A stretch of DNA of 50,861 nucleotides from an uncultured Kiritimatiellota bacterium (GTDB taxonomy: Bacteria; Verrucomicrobiota; Kiritimatiellia; RFP12; UBA1067): assembly GCA_934675625.1 (NCBI GenBank), contig CAKURH010000013.1:1-50861 (forward strand), given 5' to 3'. Each line of letters starts with the position of its first letter. Position 1 is the stretch's first letter. The translations under genes and the position numbers were made by a program. This document shows positions 37,923 to 47,039 of this stretch, one piece after another. The notes beneath the pieces are model-generated. The model had not been told where the DNA came from and ran no database searches. It worked only from the letters and a program-made list of their open reading frames with translations.

Positions 37923-40145
37923 TCAGTCGAGGACGCCCTTCGACGGGGCCTCCTGGTCGTCCCACCACGCGCCCCTCGTGAAGGAGGCGCGCGCAATGGG
38001 CTTCGTCGTCAGCTGCTTGCCCTTCGCGCCCGCCGTGCGAACCTCCACGACCGGCTTCTTCTCGGACGCGCCCGTCTCGCGGTTGACGCGCGCGACGAGA
38101 TCCGTCGGACGGAAGAACTGCTGGTGAATCTTCTGCCCCTTCGCGGGCTTGTACTTCACGTACAGCGTCTCGCCGCACCCCTCGGTGAAGAGGAGGATCT
38201 TCGACTTCGGCTTCTCCGGCGCGAGACGGTACTCCTTGTTGCGGATGAGCCCGCCGAACGTGAAGCGCTTGATGTAGCTGAACCCGTAGCCGCCTTCCTC
38301 GTAGATGCACGTGAACGTGCGCGCGTCGCGATCCTTCTCCTGGTTGTAGCGGAGAATCGCCATCAGCCCCTTGTCGACGAAGATCTTGTCTTCGGGCTGA
38401 ACCTTCTTGAACCGGCCGTCCTTCCAGACGAGGATCAGCTCGTCGAGCGACGAGCACTTGAACACCTCGTCGCCGCCCCGGAGGCCCGAGCCGACGTAGC
38501 CGTTCTCCTTGTCCCAGCGGATCGTCAGCTCCGACGCCGTGATCGCCCGCACGTCCACCTGCTTGAACGCGCCCTTCGCGACCTGCGTGCAGCGCGGGTA
38601 TTTCTTCGCATACTGCTTGACGAGCCCCTTCAGGTACTTGATCACGAACGCCCGGAGATGCGCGAGGTTGTCCTTGACCTCGCCCTCCTCCTGCTCGATC
38701 GCCTTGATCTCGTCGCGGTTCTTGTCGATGTCGAACTGGGAGATGCGGCGGATCGGAATCTTCAGGAGCCGCTCGACGTCCGCGTCCGTGACATCGCGCC
38801 GGAGCTCGCCGCGAAACGGGCGGAACCCCTCCTTCACCGTCGCGAGGATGCCCGCCATCGTCTTCTCCTGCTCGATGCGCTTGTAAATGCGCTCCTCGAT
38901 GAAGATGCGGTCGAGCGTGCGCGCGTGGAAGAGGTCGTCGAGTTCGCCGAGGCGGATCTCCAGTTCGCGCTTCGTGAGGTCGGTGAGGCGTTCGACGTTC
39001 TTCTTCAGGATCTCCGAAACGCTCATCAGCTTCGGCCGCCCGTCGTCCAGCACGATCGGCCGCGACGTCAGCGACTTCTCGCAGTTCGTGAAGGCGTAGA
39101 GCGCGGTGATCGTCTTCTCCGGGTTCGCGCCGGCCTGCAGCTCCAGCTCGATGCGCACCGTCTCGGACGTGAGGTCGTTCAGGTGGCGCACGGGCACCTT
39201 CTTCTTCTTGATCGCGTCCTCGATGGACTCGGCGAGCGAGTCCGTCGTCTCGCCCCACGGCAACTGCGTGATGACGAGCCGGTTCTTGTCCTGCGGCTCG
39301 ATGACCGCGCGCACCTTCACCTTGCCGAGGCCGTCCTGGTAGTCGGAGACGTCCATGACGCCGCCGAGCTGGAAGTCGGGGTAGACCGCAAAGGGCTTCT
39401 TCTGGAGGATCGCAATCTCCGCCTCCAGCAGCTCGATGAAGTTGTGCGGCAAGATCGCCGTCGAGAGGCCGACCGCAATGCCGTCCGCGCCGAGCATCAG
39501 CAGCAGCGGGATCTTCGCGGGCAGGTAGACCGGCTCCTCCTTGCGCCCGTCGTAGTTCGGCACGAACGTCGTCGTCTTCGGGTTGAAGACCTCCTTGCGC
39601 GCAAGGTCGGTGAGGCGGCACTCGATGTAGCGCGTCGCGGCGTGCGGCATGCCGGTGTAGAGCGAGCCGTAGTTGCCCTGCCCGTCGATGAGGTAGCCGC
39701 GCCCCTCGCCCCAGAGCTTGTTCGCCAGGACGCAGATCGCGTCGCCGATGGAGGCGTCGCCGTGCGGATGATACTGCATCGCGTGGCCGACGATGTTCGC
39801 GACCTTCGTGTAGCGGCCGTCGTCCTTCTCCCAGAGGGAGTGCATGATGCGCCGCTGCACGGGCTTGAGGCCGTCCTCCACGGCGGGAATCGCGCGCGAG
39901 CAGATGACGTACGCCGAATACTGGCGGAAGTTGAAGTCGTAGAGGTCGCGCATCGGGCCCGCGCCCGTGAGCCCCTTCGTCTCGGGCTTCGGCGGTTCCG
40001 GCGGCGCGGACGGCTGGGGCTTCGCCGCCGTCGTCGGCTTCGCCTCGCCCGCCGTTTCCGTCGCCGCTTCGGGCTTCGCCGCGAACAGGTCGAGGTTGTC
40101 GAACAGGCTCGGCGGCTGATTGTCGTTCGTTTTCTTGTCTGCCAT
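37923..40145 (-). CDS. parC: DNA topoisomerase IV / gyrase-type subunit A (ParC-like)
   Basis: 740 residues. After a Lys/Pro-rich N-terminal extension (about 60 residues) comes the GyrA/ParC core: FRQYSAYVICSRAIPAVEDG, KPVQRRIMHSLWE, IVGHAMQYHPHGDASIGDA, GQGNYGSLYTGMPHAATRYI with the catalytic Tyr, and GIAVGLSTAILPHNFIELLE. The C-terminal beta-pinwheel of GyrA with its GyrA box (QRRGGKG) is not seen; the last 200 residues have simpler beta repeats, which favours ParC-type decatenation. The long acidic/basic linker EIKAIEQEEGEVKDN is a coiled-coil gate. ParE is not adjacent. Confidence 0.92.
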   Translation of the reverse strand: MADKKTNDNQPPSLFDNLDLFAAKPEAATETAGEAKPTTAAKPQPSAPPEPPKPETKGLTGAGPMRDLYDFNFRQYSAYVICSRAIPAVEDGLKPVQRRIMHSLWEKDDGRYTKVANIVGHAMQYHPHGDASIGDAICVLANKLWGEGRGYLIDGQGNYGSLYTGMPHAATRYIECRLTDLARKEVFNPKTTTFVPNYDGRKEEPVYLPAKIPLLLMLGADGIAVGLSTAILPHNFIELLEAEIAILQKKPFAVYPDFQLGGVMDVSDYQDGLGKVKVRAVIEPQDKNRLVITQLPWGETTDSLAESIEDAIKKKKVPVRHLNDLTSETVRIELELQAGANPEKTITALYAFTNCEKSLTSRPIVLDDGRPKLMSVSEILKKNVERLTDLTKRELEIRLGELDDLFHARTLDRIFIEERIYKRIEQEKTMAGILATVKEGFRPFRGELRRDVTDADVERLLKIPIRRISQFDIDKNRDEIKAIEQEEGEVKDNLAHLRAFVIKYLKGLVKQYAKKYPRCTQVAKGAFKQVDVRAITASELTIRWDKENGYVGSGLRGGDEVFKCSSLDELILVWKDGRFKKVQPEDKIFVDKGLMAILRYNQEKDRDARTFTCIYEEGGYGFSYIKRFTFGGLIRNKEYRLAPEKPKSKILLFTEGCGETLYVKYKPAKGQKIHQQFFRPTDLVARVNRETGASEKKPVVEVRTAGAKGKQLTTKPIARASFTRGAWWDDQEAPSKGVLD

Positions 40146-40161
40146 TGTGAAAAAGTTCCGA

Positions 40162-40923
40162 TTAGATTCGTTCGTTCGCCCGCGCGGCTTTCGGCATCAG
40201 CTGCGCGAGAAGCGCAATGGTCGCCGTGTCCGTGCGCAGGATGCGCGCGCCCAGCGAATAACGCGCAAAGCCATGGGCCTCCAGCCGCGCGACCTCCTCG
40301 TCCGTCCAGCCGCTCTCCGGCCCGATGGCGAGGAGCAGCCGCCCGGGTTCGGGAGGGACGGGCTTGTCCCGTCCGCAATCGGATGGTTCCGTAGCAGCCT
40401 CATACGGATGCGCGACCAGTCGCTTTGCCGTCGGGAAGAGCGCGTCCAGCTCGTCCGTCACGAAACGCCGGAAGTTGCGCCGCGTCTCGACTGTCGGCAG
40501 AAGCGAAGAGACGCAGCCCTGCATCAGCCCGTCGACGAGCAGCGGACGATAGTTCGCCTCCTTGAGCAGCGTCGCCCCCCAGAAGTCCTTCTCGACCTTC
40601 TGCGCCCCGACGAGAAAGATCCGCCCGACGCCAAGCGTCGCGAGCTGGGGCAACAGGCGCTTCAGGATGCGCGGACGCGGCGGCGCGAGGATGAGATCGA
40701 CCCAGGGGCGAAGCGGCTCCTCCGTGTGGCGGACGCGCACCGTGACCTGCTGACCCGTGATTGCCTCGATCTCCCCCGTGCCGAGCTTTCCGTTGACTTC
40801 GCCGGTCTTGAGCACCTGCCCGACCGTTCCATGAAGGACGTTCCGCACGTGTTCGGCCCGCGCACCGCCGAAGACGGCGACGTCTCCGGCGATTTCGGCC
40901 GACTCGAAGAGCACGCGATTCAT
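40162..40923 (-). CDS. rsmE: 16S rRNA m3U1498 methyltransferase RsmE
   Basis: 253 residues from ATG 40923. N-terminal PUA-like domain (EHVRNVLHGTVGQVLKTGEV), then the SPOUT methyltransferase domain with LAIGPESGWTDEEVARL (SAM-binding knot), YSLGARILRTDTATIALLAQ. In the region before the knot the peptide SDCGRDKPVPPEPG is encoded by the repeat GGGACGGGCTTGTCCCGTCC (40355-40374), a surface-loop insertion. 13 nt after the tyrosine kinase gene and 16 nt before parC. Confidence 0.92.
   Translation of the reverse strand: MNRVLFESAEIAGDVAVFGGARAEHVRNVLHGTVGQVLKTGEVNGKLGTGEIEAITGQQVTVRVRHTEEPLRPWVDLILAPPRPRILKRLLPQLATLGVGRIFLVGAQKVEKDFWGATLLKEANYRPLLVDGLMQGCVSSLLPTVETRRNFRRFVTDELDALFPTAKRLVAHPYEAATEPSDCGRDKPVPPEPGRLLLAIGPESGWTDEEVARLEAHGFARYSLGARILRTDTATIALLAQLMPKAARANERI
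40355..40374. repeat. GGGACGGG..CCCGTCC repeat inside rsmE
   Basis: A near-palindrome GGGACGGGCTTGTCCCGTCC, in frame in rsmE and similar in build to the GGGGACAGACCCC words in birA and the 28.8-kb gene. It encodes RDKPVP-type residues in a loop. Confidence 0.55.
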
Positions 40924-40936
40924 CTCCCGACGCCGC

Positions 40937-43339
40937 CTAGTCGTCGTCCGAGAATGCGCGCGGCGTTTCGCCCTCGTCCTTGGCCTTCGGCGCCGGTGCC
41001 GCCGCCTTGTCCGACTTCTCGTCCTTAGCCTTGGTCTTCTTCGGCTGGTAGCCGTAGCCATACCCGTAGCCGTAGCCGTACTTGCCGTAGTGGCTGCCGT
41101 GCACGTGCGGCGTGAAGGCGTGGGCGTTCGAGACCTCGATGTCGTTGACGATCACGCCGAGGATGTTCGCCCCCGCCTCGGTGAGCGAGCGCGAGCAGTA
41201 CTGGATCGGCTTGAAGTGCGTCCGGTCGGGGCAGCACATGATGACGACGGCATCGACCTGAACCGCAAGCGAGACGACGTCTCCGACGATGCCGTACGGC
41301 GGCGCGTCGACGATGATGTGGTCGTAGTTCGCGCGCGCCCACTTGAAGAACTCCGGCACGACGGACGAGCCGAAGATCGTCGCCGGCGAGACGCCTTCCG
41401 GCGCGAGCGAGGCGATCACGTCCAGCCCCGGCTGCTCCGTCCGGTTGACGAGCTGCGCGAAGTCGGGCGTCGTCTTGCCGGCGCGCTGGAGGACGTGCGA
41501 GAAGCTGTGCGCCTCGTCGATCTCGAGATTCCAGATGCGCGCGAGACGCGGCCGGCGCAGGTCGAAGTCGACGTGCAGCGTGCGCCGCCCCGCCTGGGCG
41601 TAGGAGATCGCCAGCGACGTCGAGGTGATCGTCTTGCCCTCGCCCGGCTGGGTCGAGATCACCAGGAGGCAGTGCGACAGCGCCTCGTAGCGCGGCGAGT
41701 CCAGGAGGTTGCGGAGGCCCGCGACCGCCTCCGAGAACTGGGAGTACTTGTCCTCGATCAGGAACTTCGCGACCTCCTCGCGCTTCTTGCGCCGGACGTG
41801 CGGCAGGACGGCCAGCACCTTCAGCGCGAGGCGGCCCTCGATGTCCGCGAGGTTCACGACCGTGTCCTCCAGGTTGTCAATGATCAGCACGAAGAGGACG
41901 CCAAGCGCGAGCGAGAGGACGATGCCCGCGCCGAAGATAATCGCGGGGTTCGGGAAGACGGGCTTCGACGGCACGCCGGCCGGACGCCCGACGCGGACGA
42001 TCTCGTTGTTGGACTCCGCCTCGATGCGCGCCTTGTTCTCGTCCATGATCAGGCCCTCGAGGACGCGGTTCGCGACGTCGAACTCGGCGTCGAGCTGCCC
42101 CAGGCCCGACTCGGCGAGGATGATGCGCTGCTCGAGGGACGAGAGCTCGTTGCGGAGGTCGTCCTGCTTCTGGCGCAGGTTCGCGAGCTGGTTGCGCGTC
42201 ACCTGCAGCGTCGAGCGCCCCGTCAGGAGCGCGCGCGCCGCCGCGTCGAGGAAGCGCTGCTTCGAGAGCTCGACCGCGCGCTTCGCGGCGATGACCTCCG
42301 GGTGGCTGTCGGTGAAGGTGAACGTCAGCTTCTGGTACTGGCCTTCCGCGTCCTGGTAGGCCCGGAACTCCTCCGCGATCTCCTGGGCGCGCGGCACGCT
42401 CGTCGAGAGGTTGCCGTAGCTCGCGGGGTCCTTCTGGACGGCCGAAAGCATCTTCTCCCACTCGATGAGCTGTGTCTCGACCGTCTCGAGGGCGAGGATG
42501 TCCGCCGTCGTCTTCGAGAGGCCCTGCTGGACCGTGTCGCGCGACGAGCGCAGGTTGTCCACCTTGTGGGACGTGCGGAACTCGAGCCGCTGCTGGGAGA
42601 TCTTGTCGACCTCGCGGCGCTTGCGCTCCACGTTCTGGTGGATCTGCGAGACGGCCTTGTCGCAGCGCAGCTTGTTCTCCTCGTCGGTAAACGCCTCGAT
42701 CGACTCCGCGTAGGCGTTCGCGAGCGCGGCGCAGATCTCGGGCGACTGCGACCGCACGGAGATCGTGATGATGCGCGAGTTGCGGATGAGCTCCAACTCG
42801 GAGTCCGCCAGGGCCTCGATCAGCTCCTCGTCCGACACCGTCGAGTTCGGCCGCCCCGCATGGTACTGCTGGAGGACTTTCGTGATCACCTTCTCCGACC
42901 GCCAGTCGGAGATGCGCGTGTTGAAGATCTCGGCATACGTGTTGCCGTAGTCCGGCGTCAGCTCAGCCAGCGTGCTCTGGCCGCGCCCGACGCCCGTCGT
43001 GCGGCGCATGTCCATCGTGAACTCGCTCTTCGCCTCGTAGATCGTCGGCGAGATGCGGTAGACCGCAAACGCGATGATGAGGCCGATGATGAGGAAGACG
43101 AAGACGGGAAGCCACCGCTGGGAGACGACGCGCAGCATGCGGCTCAGGGTGATCGTGCCGACGACCGAGCCGTCCTCGCCGCCGCCGTTCGCCGGGTCGC
43201 CGCCGTAGGTCCCGCCATAGGCGCCGCCGTAGGCCGGCGCGCCGTAGCTCTTGCCGGCGCCGTAGTACATCGGCTTGCGTCCGCCGTAGGACATCGGCGA
43301 GGCTCCCTGCCCGCCGTAATAGATGGGTTTGTCAGACAT
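40937..43339 (-). CDS. Wzc-like polysaccharide co-polymerase with tyrosine autokinase (BY-kinase)
   Basis: 800 residues. Two membrane helices (LPVFVFLIIGLIIAFAVYRI near 75-95; FGAGIVLSLALGVLFVLIID near 470-490) flank a long periplasmic coiled coil with a Wzz-type start (SPTIYEAKSEFTMDMRR) and the P-rich GVPSKPVFPNPAI before the second helix. The cytoplasmic kinase has Walker A ISTQPGEGKTITS, Walker A' LHVDFDLRRPRL and Walker B HIIVDAPPYGIVGD. A Tyr cluster (YGKYGYGYGYGYGY) for autophosphorylation is followed by an acidic/Lys tail of about 45 residues. Unusual is a second Tyr/Gly-rich region at the N-terminus (YYGGQGASPMSYGG...). Controls chain length and export of exopolysaccharide; overlaps the ligase gene by 8 nt. 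Confidence 0.93.
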   Translation of the reverse strand: MSDKPIYYGGQGASPMSYGGRKPMYYGAGKSYGAPAYGGAYGGTYGGDPANGGGEDGSVVGTITLSRMLRVVSQRWLPVFVFLIIGLIIAFAVYRISPTIYEAKSEFTMDMRRTTGVGRGQSTLAELTPDYGNTYAEIFNTRISDWRSEKVITKVLQQYHAGRPNSTVSDEELIEALADSELELIRNSRIITISVRSQSPEICAALANAYAESIEAFTDEENKLRCDKAVSQIHQNVERKRREVDKISQQRLEFRTSHKVDNLRSSRDTVQQGLSKTTADILALETVETQLIEWEKMLSAVQKDPASYGNLSTSVPRAQEIAEEFRAYQDAEGQYQKLTFTFTDSHPEVIAAKRAVELSKQRFLDAAARALLTGRSTLQVTRNQLANLRQKQDDLRNELSSLEQRIILAESGLGQLDAEFDVANRVLEGLIMDENKARIEAESNNEIVRVGRPAGVPSKPVFPNPAIIFGAGIVLSLALGVLFVLIIDNLEDTVVNLADIEGRLALKVLAVLPHVRRKKREEVAKFLIEDKYSQFSEAVAGLRNLLDSPRYEALSHCLLVISTQPGEGKTITSTSLAISYAQAGRRTLHVDFDLRRPRLARIWNLEIDEAHSFSHVLQRAGKTTPDFAQLVNRTEQPGLDVIASLAPEGVSPATIFGSSVVPEFFKWARANYDHIIVDAPPYGIVGDVVSLAVQVDAVVIMCCPDRTHFKPIQYCSRSLTEAGANILGVIVNDIEVSNAHAFTPHVHGSHYGKYGYGYGYGYGYQPKKTKAKDEKSDKAAAPAPKAKDEGETPRAFSDDD

Positions 43340-44723
43340 TCGAATGCTTCTCTAACGATGGAAATGACTTTGCGGCGACCGCCAGCTCGGCGCACGCGAC
43401 GAGCAGGACGTCCGCCCGCAGGAAGGAACAGCCGACGCAGGCGTCCAGCCCCAGGAGGACAAGGACGAGCGGCGCGAGGAGGCACGCCGGATGCGGCAGG
43501 CAGACGCCCCTCGCCCAGGCGACGAGCCGGCGCACGTACGTGAAGGCCAGGAAGCCGAGCGGCAGGGCGAAGAGCGTCGCGCCGACGATCCCGCGCTCGG
43601 CCAGCAGCAGCCAGCCGCCGTTCGGCACGGCCGCCTGCCCGCGCGGGATGACCGCCCAGTCCGCCGCACGCGCGTGGAAGCGGATGTCGAGGCCGAAGGA
43701 GCCAAGGCCCGTGCCGATCCACGGCGCCGATTGCCAGGCGCGCAGCGCAAGGTCGGAGAGCGTGCGCCGCACGGCGAGAAAGCCCTCCGGGAAGATTTCG
43801 CGCCGCGCAAAGGCGTCCAGCCGCGCCGACAGGGCCGCCTCCGGCATCAGGAACGCGGCCAGCAGCCCGCCGATGGCCAGCGCAAGGGCGAAGACGACGA
43901 GCATCCGGAACTCGGCCTGCTTGCGGAGGTTCCGCAGCGCCACGACGAAGGAAAGGCCGAAGACGGCAAGCCCCGCCACGCCCGCGAGCGCGGCGAACGC
44001 CGGCGGCGCAAACGCGAAAGCCCCCAAGGCCGTGCCGCCGACCGACAGCGGCGCCAGCAGCGTCGCGGACGCCCACTTCCGCTCGAACGCCGCCAGGAGC
44101 GCGGCGACGCCGCCGAGGAGATGAAGCCCGAAAGCCACGCCGACGAAGGAGGCGTTCGCGTTCGGGAACGCCATCAGCCGCACGCAGGCCACTTGCCCGG
44201 CGTGCGCCGCGACGAGCAGGACGACCGCCGCGAGCCCCGCCCCGGCCGCCGCCATCAGGAGAAAGGCGAGGCGCGCGGAACGCCCCAGCGCCTGCCGCGT
44301 CGCCACGAACACGGCGACGAGCGCCAGCAGAACCGCGAACGGCAGAAAGCCCGCCCCGTCCGTGCAGCCCGGATAATACGGGAACGCCGTCACCGCGAGC
44401 CCCCACGTCGCCTTCTCGGCGTCATACGCCATCCGCACGCCGTCGTTCAGCGCCCGGCCCCCGGCGAAGACGGCGAGGGCCAGCGAGACCCAGAAGAGCG
44501 GATCGCGCACGACCGACGAGAGGACGCGCGCGCGCGCCGTGTGCAGATGCTCGCCGCGACGGACGGACGGCGCAAGGAAGCACCACACCGCCGCCAGCAG
44601 CGTCAGCCAGAGGAGCGTCGCGGCGACCGCCGCGTCCGAGCAGAACGGGAATAGGAAGAGCGGCGCGACCGCCAGAAGGGCAAGATGCGCCGCCAATCCG
44701 TATTTGGCCAAAAACTGCTGCAC
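43332..44723 (-). CDS. O-antigen ligase/polymerase-like membrane protein
   Basis: 463 residues with 11-12 predicted membrane helices (e.g. AAHLALLAVAPLFLFPFC, LAFLLMAAAGAGLAAVVLLV, LVVFALALAIGGLLAAFL). In the large periplasmic loop: WIGTGLGSFGLDIRFH and PNGGWLLLAERGIVGATLFA, corresponding to the G-x-G-x-x-x-F...H-N-x-x-L-x-x-x-x-E-x-G pattern of the Wzy/WaaL family (here PNGGW replaces HNxxL). Joins or polymerises surface polysaccharide. Lies between the beta-barrel gene and the co-polymerase kinase. Confidence 0.85.
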   Translation of the reverse strand: MQQFLAKYGLAAHLALLAVAPLFLFPFCSDAAVAATLLWLTLLAAVWCFLAPSVRRGEHLHTARARVLSSVVRDPLFWVSLALAVFAGGRALNDGVRMAYDAEKATWGLAVTAFPYYPGCTDGAGFLPFAVLLALVAVFVATRQALGRSARLAFLLMAAAGAGLAAVVLLVAAHAGQVACVRLMAFPNANASFVGVAFGLHLLGGVAALLAAFERKWASATLLAPLSVGGTALGAFAFAPPAFAALAGVAGLAVFGLSFVVALRNLRKQAEFRMLVVFALALAIGGLLAAFLMPEAALSARLDAFARREIFPEGFLAVRRTLSDLALRAWQSAPWIGTGLGSFGLDIRFHARAADWAVIPRGQAAVPNGGWLLLAERGIVGATLFALPLGFLAFTYVRRLVAWARGVCLPHPACLLAPLVLVLLGLDACVGCSFLRADVLLVACAELAVAAKSFPSLEKHSNV

Positions 44724-44727
44724 GTCG

Positions 44728-45981
44728 TCAGTACGTGAACCGAACGCCGCCCGTCACGCGCCAGCGGTCATAGTCGCCATAGCCGTTGCGACGGTCGCTC
44801 TCGTCGTTCCACGAGCGGAGGTATTCCGCATAGGCGAAGAGGGCCATAAAGCGGTTGAGCGTGTAGTCGAGGCCCAGACGCCCCGAAAGGACGTCCAACG
44901 TGTAGTCGGCGTCCGGATAGTCGATGTATTCCTGCGTCTCGCGGCGGTAGGTGAGGTCGAGCGTCGCGCGCAGCTTGCCGCGCACGAGCGACTTGCCGAG
45001 GCCCCAGCTCACCGAGTCCACGCGCGAACGCGCGCCCATCTCGCGCTCGGACGGCTGGTAGTAGCTCGACGCGAGGAGCATCGTGTTCCACGTGTCGGAA
45101 ATCTTCCAGTTGCCCGACAGCGTGTAGACGAACCCGTCGACCGCATCCGCACTGTTCGCGTACTCGAAGCGGCTCCAGCCGACGAGCGCGCGATAGGAGA
45201 TGCGCTCGGTCGCGTAGGAGCCAAGGCCGACCTGGGCCGTGAAGCCCTGTGAGTCGCGGGAATAGCGCGAGTTCGGGACATTCTCCTGCTCGTAGCCCTG
45301 ATAGCCGAGGTTGACGAGGAAGTCCGTCCACCGCGACGGCGCAAAGCCCGCGCTCCAGTTCGCCGTCCAGCGCTGCCAGCCGTAAAGGGCGTAGGCGTTG
45401 TCCGTGTTGTTCATGTAGTCGAGGTTGTAGTAGCTCGCGCTCAGCTCGGAGTGCCAGTGCTCGTTGAAGCGACGCTGCACGGTGCCCTGCACGGACAGCT
45501 GGCGACGGTCAGCCGTGTAGTCGCGCCCGTCGTTCAGGGTGATGTCGTCAGCCATCGTGATCTGGGAGAACGTCTCCGAGAGCATGAGCGACCAACCCTT
45601 CTCGGCACCCTTCGAGTTGCTCCAGTTCCAGCGGAACGTCTCGCCGAACGAGTGCTGGTTGTAGTTGTCGTAGTAGCGCTTCTGGCAGTAGGCGCGGTAG
45701 TTGTAGTAGGCCGAGAGCATCACCGACCAGTTCTCGGCGCGGTAGTCGAGGCCCAGGCCGGGGTTAATCGTCCACATCACGTCGTCCGTCTTGCCGGAGC
45801 CGCCGTTGTTGCGGCCGAACACGTTCGAATCGTACGTCGCGGACATCGAGACATACGGGCGCAGCGTCATGCGCTGGCCGATGCGGATGCCGGTCGGACG
45901 ATCCATGGTCTCGGCCAACGCAACGGACGAAAGGGCCGCCGCGACGCCCATGACCGTGAACTTGAACTTGCTCGATTTCAT
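44728..45981 (-). CDS. Outer-membrane beta-barrel protein of the exopolysaccharide cluster
   Basis: 417 residues from ATG 45981 (GGGAG about 9 nt upstream), a better start than one 39 nt earlier. Signal peptide FKFTVMGVAAALSSVALAE. The rest is a series of amphipathic, Tyr/Trp-rich beta strands with alternating pattern (SVMLSAYYNYRAY, WHSELSASYYNLDYM, ATLDLTYRRETQEYI), ending in GVRFTY with the terminal aromatic of barrel proteins. Similar barrels (BBP2-type) accompany Wza-like export genes in other exopolysaccharide clusters and may form or assist the outer-membrane pore. Confidence 0.85.
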   Translation of the reverse strand: MKSSKFKFTVMGVAAALSSVALAETMDRPTGIRIGQRMTLRPYVSMSATYDSNVFGRNNGGSGKTDDVMWTINPGLGLDYRAENWSVMLSAYYNYRAYCQKRYYDNYNQHSFGETFRWNWSNSKGAEKGWSLMLSETFSQITMADDITLNDGRDYTADRRQLSVQGTVQRRFNEHWHSELSASYYNLDYMNNTDNAYALYGWQRWTANWSAGFAPSRWTDFLVNLGYQGYEQENVPNSRYSRDSQGFTAQVGLGSYATERISYRALVGWSRFEYANSADAVDGFVYTLSGNWKISDTWNTMLLASSYYQPSEREMGARSRVDSVSWGLGKSLVRGKLRATLDLTYRRETQEYIDYPDADYTLDVLSGRLGLDYTLNRFMALFAYAEYLRSWNDESDRRNGYGDYDRWRVTGGVRFTY

Positions 45982-45998
45982 CTTCGTCTCTCCCTCTT

Positions 45999-47003
45999 TC
46001 AGTTGCGGGTGCTCTGCCACTGGTAACCCAACGCCTCGCCGATGACCGAATTGGCGTCGCCCATCGGGTCGCCGACGCCCAGATCCGGAAGCTGGTTCCG
46101 AATCGGCGCCGTCACCGCGTCGAACATCGGGTTCGCCGCACCCGACGACGTCCGCGACGGATCCGTGCTCGCGCCCGCGATGTCCGCAATCAGCGAATCG
46201 GCCAGCTGCGCGCCCGCGATGCGCAGGGGGATGTTCACGGTCAAGTCCTCGTCGCCCGCAGCCGCCGGTTCGGCGGCGCCCGCCGTCTCGCCAGCCTCGA
46301 CATCCGCCGCCGCGAGCATCGCGTCATAGTTCTTCGCCTCGCCTTCGCCGAGAGCCGCCGGGAACCACTCCTTCTTCGCCGTCTCGCGCGCGGACTCCGG
46401 CAGCATGGCGACGAGCGCATCGACGGTTTCGGGCTTCGGCGCGTTCGAGCCGCGCGCGAACATCAGCGCGGCGAAGCCGCTGCGCACGTCCGAATGATCG
46501 ACCTCCGCCACGCGCGCGTTCACCTTCGTCATCACGACCTGCGCCAGCTGGAGGTACTGCGCGTCGGTGTAGGTGCGCCCCTTGTCGGTCGCGCGGTTCA
46601 TGAGATCGGAGGCCAGGCTCTCGGAAAGGGCCGGCAGCGCCGCCGGGGAGACCGTCGCGAAGCTTTCGGCGACGAGCGACGCGACATTGCCCTTCTGCGC
46701 GCCTTCGAGCGCCGCACGGTTGATCGCGACGAACGTCGCCGTGCGTTCCGCCTCAGACCCCGGCATTGTCGCGATCGCCGCGTTGACGTCGGCGAGGAAC
46801 TTCTTCTGGTCTTCGGCGGACAGGTGGCGCATGATCGCCTTCATCACCGCCGGGCTCGCAATCGCCTTGTCGATGCGCCCCCTCGCGTCCGCCAGGGAGA
46901 TCTGGGCCTTGTTCGCGTTCAGCTTGGCCGCCGTGTCATTCGCCGCGCCCCAGCAGGTCACGCCCGCCAGAAGCACCGTCGCCACTATCAGCAAGTTCTT
47001 CAT
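45999..47003 (-). CDS. Periplasmic protein of unknown function in the exopolysaccharide operon
   Basis: 334 residues from ATG 47003, with AAGGAG 8 nt upstream (an ATG at 47009 is too close to it). Signal peptide NLLIVATVLLAGVTCWGA. Mature part helical and Ala-rich (AVMKAIMRHLSAEDQKKFLA, AALEGAQKGNVASLVAESFA, QLAQVVMTKVNARVAEV), with a low-complexity Ala/Gly/Glu segment near residue 240 and a C-terminal NPMFDAVTAPIRNQL. No family recognised. Between the Wza-like lipoprotein and the barrel, so probably an accessory of polysaccharide export. Confidence 0.78.
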   Translation of the reverse strand: MKNLLIVATVLLAGVTCWGAANDTAAKLNANKAQISLADARGRIDKAIASPAVMKAIMRHLSAEDQKKFLADVNAAIATMPGSEAERTATFVAINRAALEGAQKGNVASLVAESFATVSPAALPALSESLASDLMNRATDKGRTYTDAQYLQLAQVVMTKVNARVAEVDHSDVRSGFAALMFARGSNAPKPETVDALVAMLPESARETAKKEWFPAALGEGEAKNYDAMLAAADVEAGETAGAAEPAAAGDEDLTVNIPLRIAGAQLADSLIADIAGASTDPSRTSSGAANPMFDAVTAPIRNQLPDLGVGDPMGDANSVIGEALGYQWQSTRN

Positions 47004-47039
47004 TTCCATTGCTCCTTATGATGTTTTACTCTGCCAAAA

